The notes under the pieces are model-generated. The model had not been told where the DNA came from, did not search any database, and saw only the letters and a list, made by a program, of their open reading frames with translations. Below, one piece after another: positions 9,189 to 18,746 of a DNA stretch of 64,000 bases. Each line of letters opens with the position of its first letter. The stretch's first letter is position 1. The translations under genes and the position numbers were made by a program. This stretch comes from CBDDBU01 sp965226045 (lineage in GTDB: Bacteria > Pseudomonadota > Alphaproteobacteria > VGEJ01), in assembly GCA_965226045.1 (NCBI GenBank), contig CBDDBU010000012.1, positions 1 through 64,000 of the forward strand, read 5' to 3'.

Positions 9189-9949
9189 GCTGGGCCCGTC
9201 TCACGGCCGAGCTCGACCAGTGGCGACACATCGGACGCCAGCCGAGCCTGTGGTGGCGCGATGACGATGCGCGCGCGCCAACCCTCGCGCTCGCGCGCCT
9301 GCTCAACCTCGCCGCCGAGCACGATCTTTCGGTGTGCCTTGCCGCGAGTCCGGCCACCGCCGATCCCGAGCTGCCCGCGTACCTGGGGAGCTATCCTGGG
9401 ACCACGGTGGCGATCCATGGCTATGCGCACCACAACCACGCGCCCGCAGACGCCCGCAAGGCGGAGTTGGGGCCGCACCGGCCGTTGCCAGCGATGCTCG
9501 GCGAGATCGAGGTCGCGCGGGCGCGGATCGAGGAGATGTTCGGGCCGCGCGCCCTGCCGGTACTGGTGCCGCCATGGAATCGCATCGATGTGGGCCTTGT
9601 CGCTCATCTCGTCGAGGTCGGCGTGCGCGGTCTCTCGACTCTCGGGCCGCGCGCGACCGCCGACGCCGCACCCGGACTGCGCCAGGCGAACGTGCACGTC
9701 GATGTCATCGACTGGCGGGGCGGCCGGCGCTTTCGTGGCGTCGAGGCCTGCCTTGACGACTTGATCGGCCACCTGCGCGCGCGGCGCGAGGGCGAGGCGG
9801 ACGCCGAGGAACCGACCGGACTGCTCACCCATCACCTCGTCCTCGACGAGCCGGCCTGGCGCTTCCTCGCCGAGCTGCTTGGTACCCTCAAGGCGAGGGT
9901 CGGCCCCATCTGTCCATCGCCCCGCAAAATCTTTAACCTCACGGCATGA
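9185..9949 (+). CDS. polysaccharide deacetylase-like protein
   Basis: 254 residues, GTG start in a 4-base overlap. SLWWRDDDARAPT near residues 22-34 contains the tandem Asp of carbohydrate esterase family 4 and its relatives, and VAIHGYAHHNH near 75-85 contains the metal-binding His-x3-His. PVLVPPWNRID corresponds to the motif that normally holds the catalytic Arg/Pro pair. No signal peptide is evident, so it may work on a cytoplasmic precursor rather than on an exported polymer. Removal of N-acetyl groups from the glycan built by the adjacent transferases is a reasonable inference. Confidence 0.75.
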   Translation: MSWARLTAELDQWRHIGRQPSLWWRDDDARAPTLALARLLNLAAEHDLSVCLAASPATADPELPAYLGSYPGTTVAIHGYAHHNHAPADARKAELGPHRPLPAMLGEIEVARARIEEMFGPRALPVLVPPWNRIDVGLVAHLVEVGVRGLSTLGPRATADAAPGLRQANVHVDVIDWRGGRRFRGVEACLDDLIGHLRARREGEADAEEPTGLLTHHLVLDEPAWRFLAELLGTLKARVGPICPSPRKIFNLTA

Positions 9950-10455
9950 GCGGACACCGCTATGCCGTGAGTTCTCTGATTTTCGATTACCTGCGCGCCG
10001 GCGTCGGATTGGCGATGACCGGGGGGCCGTTGTTGTTCGCCGATCCGTCGGCCACGGCGGCGTACGTTCTGGCCGCGCTGGCCCTTTTGTTCGCGATCTA
10101 CGGCGGGCGCACGGTGGCGCGGCAAATGACTACCATCGAGCACACCGCCAGCGGTCTCCAGCGGCAGGGAGCTGGGCGCGCGGACCTCGCCTGGTCCGAT
10201 CTCGCCGGGGTCAGCCTGCGCTACTATTCGACCCGGCGCGACCGCCGGAAAGGCTGGATGCAGCTGCGGTTGCGGGGCGCCGGAAACCAGCGCGTCCACA
10301 TCGATTCCACGCTCGGCGGCTTCGAGGAGATCGCTGTGGCCGCGGCGCGCGCGGCGCGGGCCCGAGGGATCGAGCTGGACGAAGCGACACGGGGCAATCT
10401 CGGCGCGCTCGGCGCGACCACCGCGAGCGGCGCCGGGGTCGAGGAATTAGGCTGA
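9946..10455 (+). CDS. small two-helix membrane protein, unknown function
   Basis: 169 residues with ATGA overlap to the preceding gene. Two hydrophobic segments (about residues 14-30 and 36-54) form a likely hairpin, followed by a soluble tail with an SDLAGVSLRYYSTRRDRRKGWMQLRL stretch in two short blocks that resembles a PH-like beta-rich domain of bacterial membrane proteins. I do not recognise a named family. Its TGA shares one base with the ATG of the ABC ATPase gene downstream, so it links the glycan cluster to the peptide transporter operon transcriptionally. Confidence 0.6.
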   Translation: MSGHRYAVSSLIFDYLRAGVGLAMTGGPLLFADPSATAAYVLAALALLFAIYGGRTVARQMTTIEHTASGLQRQGAGRADLAWSDLAGVSLRYYSTRRDRRKGWMQLRLRGAGNQRVHIDSTLGGFEEIAVAAARAARARGIELDEATRGNLGALGATTASGAGVEELG

Positions 10456-12347
10456 TGCCCAACGTCCTCCTGGTTCGCAATCTCAAGATTCATTTCGATC
10501 TTCCCGAGGGTATTCTTCGGGCGGTCGACGGTGTTTCCTTTCGCGTCCCGCGCGGCAAGACGGTGGCGCTGGTGGGCGAATCGGGCTCGGGCAAGTCGGT
10601 CGTGTCTCAGGCGATCATGAGCATCCTGCCCAAGGTGGCGCGCGTCGCCGAAGGTGAGATCCTGTTTCTCGATCCCGACAAGCCGGGCGCCCTCGTCGAT
10701 ATCGCCAAGCTGCCGCCCAACGGCCGGTCGATGCAGGCGCTGCGCGGCGGGCGCATCTCGATCATCTTTCAAGAGCCGATGACATCGCTGTCGCCGCTCC
10801 ACACGGTCGGCAACCAAATTGGCGAGGCCTATCACCTGCACTGTCGGGCGGGCCGGGCGGAGGGACTCGCGGTGACCGAGGAAATGCTGCGCCTGGTCGG
10901 CTTTCCCGATCCCAAGCAGGCGCTGCACACCTATCCGTTCGAGCTGTCGGGCGGCCTGCGTCAGCGCGCGATGATCGCGATGGCGCTGATCTGCCGCCCC
11001 GCCATCCTGATCGCCGACGAACCGACCACTGCCCTCGACGTCACCATCCAGGCGCAGATCCTCAAGCTCATGCGCGAGCTGCAGAGCGACCTGCACATGG
11101 CGATCCTGTTGATCACCCACGACCTCGGGGTCGTCGCCAACATGGCGGACGAGGTGGTCGTCATGTACCACGGCAAGGTCATGGAGCACGGCAGGCTTAA
11201 GGATATCTTCCGCGACGCGCGGCACCCTTACCTCAGCGCATTGCTGCGCGCGGTCCCGCGCTTCAACATGGAGCCCGGCGAGCGATTGGTCCCCATCCGC
11301 GAGATCAAGAGCGAGGGTGGGCGCCTGATGGAACGGCGCACGCCGTGGACCGACGAGGAGGTCGCCGCTGGCCCTTTGTTGCAGGTTCGCAACCTCAACA
11401 AGCGGTTCGGCACACACAAGCGTTCGCTGTTCGGCGGCCAGCCGGGCGGCGGGACGATCGCCGTCGACAACGTCAGTTTCGATGTGCCGCGCGGCGGCTG
11501 CCTGGGGCTGGTCGGCGAATCGGGTTGTGGCAAGACGACCACGAGCAAGATACTGATGCGCGCCGTGGCGGCGGATTCGGGCGAGGTTCTGTTCAACGAT
11601 CACGGCAACATCATCGATGTCCTCAAGCTGCGCGGTCAGGCGTTGTGGAAATTTCGCAACAAGGTGCAGTACATCTTTCAAGACCCCTTCAGTTCGCTCA
11701 ATCCGCGCATGACGGTGCACGACATTCTTAGCGAACCGCTGCTTATCCACCGCGTCGGCGACGAGGACGAGCGTGCGGAACGGGTCGCCGAACTGATGAA
11801 CTTGGTCGGCCTCGATGTCCGGCATCTGCGGCGCTACCCGCACAGCTTCTCCGGAGGCCAGCGCCAACGCATCGGAATCGCGCGGGCGCTGGCGCTCCAG
11901 CCCGAGCTGTTGATCTGCGACGAACCGGTCTCGGCGCTCGATGTCTCGGTCCAGGCCCAGGTGCTCAACTTGTTGAAAGACCTGCAATCGCGACTTTCGC
12001 TGACCTACCTGTTCATCTCGCACAACCTGGCCGTGGTCGATTACGTCGCTGATCGGATCGCCGTCATGTGCGCGGGCCGGCTGGTCGAGCTCGCCCCGCG
12101 CGAAATCTTGTTTCGCGATCCCGTTCATCCCTACACGCGCGCGCTGCTGACGGCCGTCCCCAAACCCGATCCGACCGACCGCCTCGACTTGAGCAGCCTG
12201 ATGTCGGAGAAAGCCTCCAACCCAGCCGACTGGCCGGCGCCCTACACCATCGATGGCGTCACCCCGCCCAGCATGATCGACCTCGGCGAGGGGCACTTCG
12301 TGCGCGCGGCGGCGGACGCCGGACCGCTCAAGGCCCGCGCGTCATGA
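10455..12347 (+). CDS. peptide-type ABC transporter, fused double ATP-binding protein
   Basis: 630 residues from ATG 10455, which overlaps the upstream TGA by one base; an open frame extends to 9879 but that part overlaps two other genes. Two complete NBDs of the Opp/Dpp type are fused. The first has Walker A GESGSGKSV, signature ELSGGLRQRAMIA and Walker B ILIADEPTTALD. The second has GESGCGKTTTSK, FSGGQRQRIGIA and LLICDEPVSALD. Each ends with a short oligopeptide C-terminal extension (HPYLSALL, HPYTRALL). It energises import through the two permeases encoded downstream. All catalytic motifs look intact. Confidence 0.93.
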   Translation: MPNVLLVRNLKIHFDLPEGILRAVDGVSFRVPRGKTVALVGESGSGKSVVSQAIMSILPKVARVAEGEILFLDPDKPGALVDIAKLPPNGRSMQALRGGRISIIFQEPMTSLSPLHTVGNQIGEAYHLHCRAGRAEGLAVTEEMLRLVGFPDPKQALHTYPFELSGGLRQRAMIAMALICRPAILIADEPTTALDVTIQAQILKLMRELQSDLHMAILLITHDLGVVANMADEVVVMYHGKVMEHGRLKDIFRDARHPYLSALLRAVPRFNMEPGERLVPIREIKSEGGRLMERRTPWTDEEVAAGPLLQVRNLNKRFGTHKRSLFGGQPGGGTIAVDNVSFDVPRGGCLGLVGESGCGKTTTSKILMRAVAADSGEVLFNDHGNIIDVLKLRGQALWKFRNKVQYIFQDPFSSLNPRMTVHDILSEPLLIHRVGDEDERAERVAELMNLVGLDVRHLRRYPHSFSGGQRQRIGIARALALQPELLICDEPVSALDVSVQAQVLNLLKDLQSRLSLTYLFISHNLAVVDYVADRIAVMCAGRLVELAPREILFRDPVHPYTRALLTAVPKPDPTDRLDLSSLMSEKASNPADWPAPYTIDGVTPPSMIDLGEGHFVRAAADAGPLKARAS

Positions 12348-14278
12348 TCGGCGTGCGGGGTCCGCGCGCGGCGACGCTGTGGTTGCTAGTCTCGTTTTGT
12401 CTTGCCTCATTGTTTTTGGCGGCAACGCCGAGCGCGGCGCTCGAGTTGGTCGAAACGCCGATGTTCGCCGAGCGGGTGGCGGCCGGCGAACTACCGCCGG
12501 TGGCCGAGCGCGTCCCGACCACACCGCGGGTGATTGAGCTCAGCGCCGAGGGCCTGCTGCCGGGGCGCCATGGCGGCGACCTTCGCACGCTCGGCGTGCG
12601 CTCCAAGGATGTCCGGCTCCTCGTCGTGTACGGCTACGCCCGTCTTGTCGGCTACCACACCGACTTCGGGATGGTAGCCGACATCGCCCAATCGGTCACC
12701 GTGGACGAAGGCCGAGTCTTCACCATCAAGCTACGTCCGGGGCACAAGTGGTCCGACGGCCAGCCCTTCACCAGCGAGGATTTCCGTTACTTCTGGGAGG
12801 ACGTCGCCACCAACGAGGAGCTGCGACCCTCTGGTCCCCCCCGGGAGATGATCGTCGACGGCGAGCCGGCGCGGGTCGAGATCCTCGATCAGACGACGAT
12901 CCGTTACAGCTGGTCGCAGCCCAATCCGTTCTTCCTGCCAGCGCTCGCCCGCGCGGCGCCGTTGTTCATCTACCGCCCCTCTCACTACATGAAGGCGTTC
13001 CACCTCAAGTACGCCGACCCCGCCGAGCTGGCCGAGCGGGCGGCCGCCGAGGGCAAACGCAACTGGGCGGCGCTGCACAACCGCATGGACAACCTCTACA
13101 AGTTCAATAATCCCGATCTGCCGACGCTGCAGCCGTGGCGCAACACGACGGTGGGCCAGTCGATACGCTTCATTGGAGAGCGCAACCCCTACTACCACCG
13201 GATCGATGAGAACGGCCGTCAGCTCCCCTATATCGACCGCTTCATCCTCACCATCGCCGACAGCAAGATCATTCCGGGCAAGGCCGGGGCCGGCGAGACC
13301 GACCTCCAATCGCGCAGCCTGTTCTTCAACAACTACACGTTCCTCAAAGCGGGCGAGAAGCGCAACGACTACACGACGTTGTTGTGGCGGACCGCGCGGG
13401 GGGCGCACCTCGCGCTTTATCCCAACCTCAATATCAACGACGAGGGGTGGCGCGCCGCGTTCCGCGACGTTCGGGTGCGGCGCGCGCTGTCGATGGCGAT
13501 CGACCGCGGCCTGATCAACCAGGTGCTCTATTTTGGCCTCGCCATCGAGGGCAACAACACGGTCCTGCCAGGGAGCCCGTTGTTCAAGTCCGACTACCAG
13601 TCCGCCTGGACCGACTACGATCCGGACGCCGCGAACGCGCTTCTCGACGAGGCCGGATTGAGCGCACGCGACGACTCCGGCGTGAGGCTTCTGCCCGACG
13701 GCCGGCCGATGGAGGTGATCGTCGAGACGGCGGGCGAGGACACCGAGCAGACCGACGTCCTGGAGCTGGTGCGCGATAGCTGGGCCGAGATCGGCATCAA
13801 GCTCTATACTCGCCCCTCGCAGCGCGAGGTTTTTCGCAATCGCATCTACGCCGGCGAGACTCAGATCTCGATCTGGTCGGGATTGGAGAACGGTTTGCCG
13901 ACCCCGGACATGAGTCCAGAGGAACTGGCCCCGACCCGACAGAATGGCCTGCAGTGGCCGAAGTGGGGGCAATATCATGAATCCAACGGCAACGCCGGCG
14001 AGGCCCCGGACATGCCGGCGGCACGGGAACTGATGGACCTGTACCAATCCTGGCTGCGGTCCGCCACCCGTGAGGAGCGGGAGGAGATCTGGCATCGGAT
14101 GCTCGAAATCCACCGCGAACAGACCTTCTCGATCGGCATCGTCTCGGGCGTCATGCAGCCGATCGTCGTCAACAACCGCCTCCGCAACGTGCCGCGCGAC
14201 GCCGTCTACAACTGGGACCCAGGCGCCCAGTTCGGAATCTACCGGCCCGATACCTTCTGGTACGACGAGGCGAACTAG
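12344..14278 (+). CDS. peptide-type ABC transporter substrate-binding protein (SBP_bac_5)
   Basis: 644 residues from ATG 12344, in an ATGA overlap with the ATPase gene. The N-terminus has a positively charged start and a long hydrophobic core ending ATPSAALE, a likely Sec signal peptide cleaved near residue 32. The mature part has SBP family 5 hallmarks: KLRPGHKWSDGQPFTSEDF near residues 127-145 and the FRDVRVRRALSMAIDR region near 375-390. At about 640 residues it belongs to the long-type binding proteins paired with fused ATPases. The ligand is probably an oligopeptide or a related amide compound, but cannot be set from sequence. Confidence 0.92.
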   Translation: MIGVRGPRAATLWLLVSFCLASLFLAATPSAALELVETPMFAERVAAGELPPVAERVPTTPRVIELSAEGLLPGRHGGDLRTLGVRSKDVRLLVVYGYARLVGYHTDFGMVADIAQSVTVDEGRVFTIKLRPGHKWSDGQPFTSEDFRYFWEDVATNEELRPSGPPREMIVDGEPARVEILDQTTIRYSWSQPNPFFLPALARAAPLFIYRPSHYMKAFHLKYADPAELAERAAAEGKRNWAALHNRMDNLYKFNNPDLPTLQPWRNTTVGQSIRFIGERNPYYHRIDENGRQLPYIDRFILTIADSKIIPGKAGAGETDLQSRSLFFNNYTFLKAGEKRNDYTTLLWRTARGAHLALYPNLNINDEGWRAAFRDVRVRRALSMAIDRGLINQVLYFGLAIEGNNTVLPGSPLFKSDYQSAWTDYDPDAANALLDEAGLSARDDSGVRLLPDGRPMEVIVETAGEDTEQTDVLELVRDSWAEIGIKLYTRPSQREVFRNRIYAGETQISIWSGLENGLPTPDMSPEELAPTRQNGLQWPKWGQYHESNGNAGEAPDMPAARELMDLYQSWLRSATREEREEIWHRMLEIHREQTFSIGIVSGVMQPIVVNNRLRNVPRDAVYNWDPGAQFGIYRPDTFWYDEAN

Positions 14279-14299
14279 CCTCTGTTGAGGTGACCGGGC

Positions 14300-15325
14300 A
14301 TGTTCACTTACCTCGCCCGCCGGGCGCTGATCATGATCCCGACGGTGCTCGTGGTCAGCTTCATCACCTTCCTGATTATCCAGGCGCCACCCGGCGACTA
14401 CCTCTCCAATCAGATCGTCGAACTCCGCGCTCAGGGCGACACCGCCGCGCTCGATCGGATCGAGTTCCTGCGCCATGAGTACGCGCTCGACCGCCCGTTC
14501 CTGGCGCAATACGGCATCTGGATCGGCGTTCTCGAAGGTCCCAACGGCTTCGCTGGCCTGTTGCAGGGCAGCCTCGGCCATTCCTTCGAGTTCGACCGTC
14601 CGGTCACCGAGGTGGTGAGCGGCAATGTCGCCTTCACCGTCCTGCTCAATTTCTCGGTGGTAATCTTCACTTGGTTCATGGCCTTCCCAATCGGGGTGTA
14701 TTCCGCGACCCACCAGTACAGTTGGGGTGACCACACACTCAGCTTCATCGGCTTCCTCGGGCTGGCGACCCCGAATTTCCTACTCGCCCTGATCATCATG
14801 TATTTCGCGAACGTCCACTTCGGCACCTCCATCGGCGGGCTGATGGAGGCGGAGTACATCGACAAGCCGTGGTCGTGGGGCAAAATCGCCTCGGTGTTGG
14901 AGCACCTGTGGATACCGGTCGTCATCATCGGCACCTCGGGCACCGCCGGCATGATCCGCAGGCTGCGCGCCAACCTGCTCGACGAACTGCAAAAGCAGTA
15001 CGTCGTCACGGGCCGCGCCAAGGGCCTGCCGGCGACCCGCCTGCTCATCAAATATCCGCTGCGTGTATCTCTCAACCCGTTCGTTGCCGACATCGGCAAC
15101 CTGTTGCCGACGCTGATCTCGGGCTCGGCACTGATCGCGATGATTCTCTCGCTGCCGACGCTCGGCCCGCTGCTTGTCCAAGCCTTGCGTTCCCAGGATC
15201 AGTACCTGGCCGGCGCGTTGATCTTCCTCCTCACGCTCTTGACCGTGATCGGCATGTTCTTGTCCGACATCGCGCTCAGCGCGCTTGATCCCCGTATTCG
15301 GCTCGGCGGCACGCGCCTGCGATGA
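14300..15325 (+). CDS. peptide-type ABC transporter permease (DppB-like)
   Basis: 341 residues. N-terminal helix MFTYLARRALIMIPTVLVVS and FIIQAPPGDYL-like sequence are the hallmark of DppB/OppB permeases; PPGDY replaces the common PGDP. The EAA loop for contact with the ATPase is near RAKGLPATRLLIKYPLR (about residues 237-253). About six transmembrane helices can be drawn. It lies 21 bases after the binding-protein gene and overlaps the second permease by ATGA, so the four transporter genes form one unit. Confidence 0.92.
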   Translation: MFTYLARRALIMIPTVLVVSFITFLIIQAPPGDYLSNQIVELRAQGDTAALDRIEFLRHEYALDRPFLAQYGIWIGVLEGPNGFAGLLQGSLGHSFEFDRPVTEVVSGNVAFTVLLNFSVVIFTWFMAFPIGVYSATHQYSWGDHTLSFIGFLGLATPNFLLALIIMYFANVHFGTSIGGLMEAEYIDKPWSWGKIASVLEHLWIPVVIIGTSGTAGMIRRLRANLLDELQKQYVVTGRAKGLPATRLLIKYPLRVSLNPFVADIGNLLPTLISGSALIAMILSLPTLGPLLVQALRSQDQYLAGALIFLLTLLTVIGMFLSDIALSALDPRIRLGGTRLR

Positions 15326-16500
15326 GCGATCTTCCCCCCGACCGGAGCGACCCGCCGCTTGCGCATTTCATCAGCACCGAGCCGTTCGACCCGTACGCCA
15401 CCGAGACCATGACCGCCGAGCAAGAGCGGTTCTTCATGGCCTCGCAGTGGAAGATCATGTGGTGGAAGTTTCGCCGTCATCGTCTGGCAGTGATTTCGGC
15501 CGTCGTGCTCATCATCATGTACGGCTCGATTCTGGTGAGCGAGATTCTCGCGCCCTACAACCTCCACACCCGGGACCGGACCCACATCTACGCGCCGCCC
15601 CAGAGCCTGCATCTCTTCCATGAGGGCGAGTTCATCGGGCCGTTCGTCTATGGCTTCGACACCGTGCTCGACATGGAGACCATGCGGCGGATGTACACGG
15701 CCAACGACAAGAAAATCCACCGGCTGCGATTCTTGTGCCTTGGCGACGCCTATGAGTTCTGGAGCGCGATTGAGGGGCGCTTCCACCTCTTTTGCCCGGC
15801 CGAGCGCGGCACGCTCTATCTGTTCGGCACCGACCGCCTGGGCCGCGACCAGTTATCGCGCATCATCTACGGCACGCGGATATCGCTGACCGTGGGCCTG
15901 CTCGGCGTCACCATCAGCTTCGTTTTCGGAATCGTCCTGGGCGGTCTGGCGGGATACTACGGCGGCTGGGTCGACGCCGCGGTGCAGCGCTCGATCGAGG
16001 TCATCCGCTCATTTCCCGAATTGCCGCTGTGGATGGCATTGTCGGCGGCTCTGCCGGTGACCTGGAGCCCGGTATTGATTTATCTCGGCATCACCGTGAT
16101 CCTTGGCCTGATCGAATGGCCAGGCTTGGCCCGCGCCGTGCGCTCAAAGCTCTTGTCGCTGCGCGAGGAGGACTTCGCCACCGCTGCGGTGCTGATGGGC
16201 GCGAGTCCGCGGCGGGTGATCGGGCGTCATCTCTTGCCGAGCTTCGCCTCGCACCTGATCGCCTCCGTGACGCTGTCGATACCGGGCATGATCTTGGGCG
16301 AGACGGTGCTGTCATATCTCGGCCTCGGGCTCCGGCCGCCGATCACGAGCTGGGGCGTGCTCCTCAACGAGGCGCAGAACTTCGACATCGTCGCCATCTA
16401 CCCGTGGCTAATGCTGCCGGTGTTACCGGTCGTGATCGTGGTGCTGGCGCTGAGCTTCTTCGGCGACGGCCTGCGCGACGCCGCCGATCCCTACACATAG
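15322..16500 (+). CDS. peptide-type ABC transporter permease (DppC-like)
   Basis: 392 residues, longer than a typical DppC. After the first helix (LAVISAVVLIIMYGSILVS) there is an extended extracytoplasmic segment of roughly 100 residues (APYNLHTRDRTHIYAPP and on) before FGTDRLGRDQLSRIIYG, the usual start of the conserved C-type permease core. The EAA loop is seen around AAVLMGASPRRVIGRHLLP. The long loop is known for permeases that pair with long binding proteins in this clade (family knowledge, not a search). The last ten bases overlap, tail to tail, the methyltransferase gene on the other strand. Confidence 0.92.
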   Translation: MSDLPPDRSDPPLAHFISTEPFDPYATETMTAEQERFFMASQWKIMWWKFRRHRLAVISAVVLIIMYGSILVSEILAPYNLHTRDRTHIYAPPQSLHLFHEGEFIGPFVYGFDTVLDMETMRRMYTANDKKIHRLRFLCLGDAYEFWSAIEGRFHLFCPAERGTLYLFGTDRLGRDQLSRIIYGTRISLTVGLLGVTISFVFGIVLGGLAGYYGGWVDAAVQRSIEVIRSFPELPLWMALSAALPVTWSPVLIYLGITVILGLIEWPGLARAVRSKLLSLREEDFATAAVLMGASPRRVIGRHLLPSFASHLIASVTLSIPGMILGETVLSYLGLGLRPPITSWGVLLNEAQNFDIVAIYPWLMLPVLPVVIVVLALSFFGDGLRDAADPYT

Positions 16501-17351
16501 GGACGCTTGCGCAGCCACAAGCTGGTGTCGAAGGCGCCCGGTAGGCGCGGCAGGCGGGCGACCACCGAGGCGGCCAGCCGGACGGCCATCGTCGTCGTCA
16601 CGTAGTGGCTCGCGAACACCACCTCGTAAGCACGGGCGTCGCCGATCAGAGCGGCGATCGCGGTCTGCTCGTTGTAGCCGCGCCAGGTCCAGGCCGCGGG
16701 GTAGGGATCGGGCAGCAAGATATCGTGGACATGCACCATCACGCCCGGCGCCAGCATCGGCAAGACCCGGTTGAGGAGCCAATCGACATCGCTGCCCGGC
16801 ATCAGGATGTGGCTTGAATCGACGAACACGATATCGCCGGCTTCGAGCGACCCGAAGGCCGCCGTGCCCGCCTCTTGCAACGTCGAACGCACCAGAGTGA
16901 GCGGCAGACCCGCGATGTCGGCGCGCGGCGCGGGGTCGATGGCCGTGACCATCGCCACTACTCCAGCATCTGCGAGCGCCTGGGCGAGGAACCGCGTGGA
17001 GTGGCCCGAGCCGACCTCGACGATGCGGCGCGGCGGATGTCGGCGCACCAAGGCGTAGGCGACGGCGGCATCGAGCGGCGGGAACCAGCCCTGATCGAAG
17101 CGCGGCGCGGGTGGCGGCTGGCCACCGATCGCCTCGAGCGCCGGCGCCAGCGCGTCGATCCCGTCGAGTACCTCGGCGAAAGCGGCCTCGCGGTCGCAAA
17201 ACAGGGCGGCCTGGGCTGGATAGCGGGCGCCCGGTCCATCGACTTGCGCGGCATAGCGGTAGGGGATGAAGAAGCCGCGGCGGCTCAACCCCGACACCGT
17301 GAGCAGCCCCATCCACAGGGCCCGCGCATTGCGCCGCCATCGCGCGTTCAC
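16491..17351 (-). CDS. class I SAM-dependent methyltransferase
   Basis: 286 residues. The SAM-binding strand-loop is RRIVEVGSGHSTRFLAQAL near residues 129-147; VTAIDPAPR gives the ribose-binding acid, and IVFVDSSH plus VHVHDILLP are typical of the Methyltransf_24 group that acts on sugars or related small molecules. Conserved aromatic ends (YNEQTAI) fit the same group. It is the last gene of a minus-strand run and starts 16 bases after the metallo-hydrolase gene. Substrate not determinable; a glycan-modification role would fit the neighbouring cluster but transcription is in the opposite direction. Confidence 0.8.
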   Translation of the reverse strand: MNARWRRNARALWMGLLTVSGLSRRGFFIPYRYAAQVDGPGARYPAQAALFCDREAAFAEVLDGIDALAPALEAIGGQPPPAPRFDQGWFPPLDAAVAYALVRRHPPRRIVEVGSGHSTRFLAQALADAGVVAMVTAIDPAPRADIAGLPLTLVRSTLQEAGTAAFGSLEAGDIVFVDSSHILMPGSDVDWLLNRVLPMLAPGVMVHVHDILLPDPYPAAWTWRGYNEQTAIAALIGDARAYEVVFASHYVTTTMAVRLAASVVARLPRLPGAFDTSLWLRKRPYV

Positions 17352-17367
17352 GACCGGGGGCGTGCCT

Positions 17368-18234
17368 TTAGGGCCGGAGGACCATGCCCTCGCTCGCGAC
17401 CACGGTGCCTGGCCTCAGCTCGGCGGCCTCGCGCGCGATCTGGTCGAGCAAGTCATCATCGTGTTCCGGGTCGTGGTGGAAGATCACGAACTGCTTGGCC
17501 CCGGCCTGCTCGCACAACCGCATCCCCTCGGTCCACGTCGAGTGACCCCAGCCTGCGCGGCCCGTGAATTCGGTATCGGTGAACATGGAATCGTAGATGA
17601 CGATGCCGGCCCCCTCGATCAGCTTGAGGATGTTTTCGTCGGGTTGCTCGATGATGTGCTCGGTATCGGTCAGATAACAGATCGATCGGCCGCCGTATTC
17701 GATGCGGTAGCCGGTCGCGCCGTTGGGGTGATTGAGCGGCGCGGTGCGCACCATAACGCCCTCGCGCGGCGTCAGTGTTTCACCGGCGTAGAAGTCGTGG
17801 AACGTGACCTGCGCCTGGAATATTTGCAGCGGCACCGGAAACAGCGGTGCCATCATCATATCCTGGAGTACGCGGCGGACCGTTGTGTCGGGCAACAGAT
17901 GGCCGGCGAAAATGCGGAAGCGGTTGGTCGGCAGAAACGCCGGCTTGAAGAACGGCAGGCCGCAAACATGGTCGAAATGGGTGTGCGTGAGAAAGAGATC
18001 GGCGTCGAGGTTCGGCTGGGCCATCAGCGAGTTGCCGAGATAGCGAAAGCCGGTGCCGGCATCGAACATCATCAGCCGCTCGCCACAACGGACTTCGAGG
18101 CACGAGGTGTTGCCGCCATAACGGCTAATACCCGAATCACAGCAGGCGATGCTGCCGCGAACGCCCCAGAATCGAACGAAGAAGTCGCCGCTATCCGCCA
18201 CGCGATACCCGTTGTCGGCCCCCTGTTCGATCAT
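17368..18234 (-). CDS. metallo-beta-lactamase fold hydrolase
   Basis: 288 residues from ATG 18234 (MIEQGADNGYRVAD). A longer opening at 18276 would overlap the HicB frame and is not preferred. FLTHTHFDHVCGLPFF near residues 91-106 carries the HxHxDH zinc motif; further metal ligands appear as LTDTEH and IYDSMFTD, and VIFHHDPEHDD near the C-terminus supplies the last His. The opening FFVRFWGVRGSIACCD resembles the RNase Z/PhnP-like and cyclic phosphodiesterase-like branch. Probably a cytoplasmic phosphodiesterase; the substrate is unknown. It starts eight bases after the hicB remnant. Confidence 0.82.
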   Translation of the reverse strand: MIEQGADNGYRVADSGDFFVRFWGVRGSIACCDSGISRYGGNTSCLEVRCGERLMMFDAGTGFRYLGNSLMAQPNLDADLFLTHTHFDHVCGLPFFKPAFLPTNRFRIFAGHLLPDTTVRRVLQDMMMAPLFPVPLQIFQAQVTFHDFYAGETLTPREGVMVRTAPLNHPNGATGYRIEYGGRSICYLTDTEHIIEQPDENILKLIEGAGIVIYDSMFTDTEFTGRAGWGHSTWTEGMRLCEQAGAKQFVIFHHDPEHDDDLLDQIAREAAELRPGTVVASEGMVLRP

Positions 18235-18241
18235 ATATGGT

Positions 18242-18722
18242 TCATACGGCCCCACCTCGCAAGCTGGGCGCACCACACGCCGTGCGCCGGACGCCCACCG
18301 GGCACAGACGGCGGTCCATGTCGAGGCGCTTGCCGAGGACGCCGAGCGCTTGGTCGATGCGGTCGAGGCGGGTGGCGTGACCGAGGTCGAGCAGGCGGTC
18401 GACGGCGCAACGGTTCACGCCCAGACGGCGCGCGAGCTCGGCCTTGTGGACGCGGGCCTCGCGCATGGCGCGATAGGCCGCCACCTTGGCCGCGGCCTGA
18501 CTGCCGAGGGTGACTGTCGGCGTCCCCTTGGCGATGCGCTTGGGCGGCGGCGGCACCTCCGCGCCTACCGACATCGCCGTCGCGACCGCGACCCCCAGGG
18601 CCTCGACCGCATGGCCCAGCGCCTCGTCACGATCGACGCCATGGGTCACGCGGCATATCGGGAAAGGTTACGATGACGGTGCCGTCGTCGTCGGTCTCGA
18701 GGGTCACGGGATAGGTCATCAT
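18242..18722 (-). pseudogene. hicB: HicB-family antitoxin, frameshifted
   Basis: The N-terminal piece starts at ATG 18722 or 18719 and reads MTYPVTLETDDDGTVIVTF PDMP, the standard HicB start, then runs into a stop within a few codons (DPWRRS). The rest of the protein continues in the next frame from about 18649: VTHGVDRDEALGHAVEALG, then an XRE/ribbon-like segment ELARRLGVNRCAVDRLLDL and RIDQALGVLGKRLDM. A single small indel near 18650 separates the halves. The C-terminus runs about 22 residues past the usual family end. As written no full antitoxin can be made. It lies 24 bases downstream of a hicA-like frame. Confidence 0.75.
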
Positions 18723-18746
18723 CAGGTCTAATATATAAGCGCCCGT

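Noticed and set aside
10224..12296. 690-codon minus-strand open frame opposite the peptide ABC ATPase
   Set aside because: Composition is the mirror of the sense gene and it has no family features.
12731..14734. 667-codon minus-strand open frame opposite the binding protein
   Set aside because: Shadow of the substrate-binding protein and first permease; no start signal or motif.
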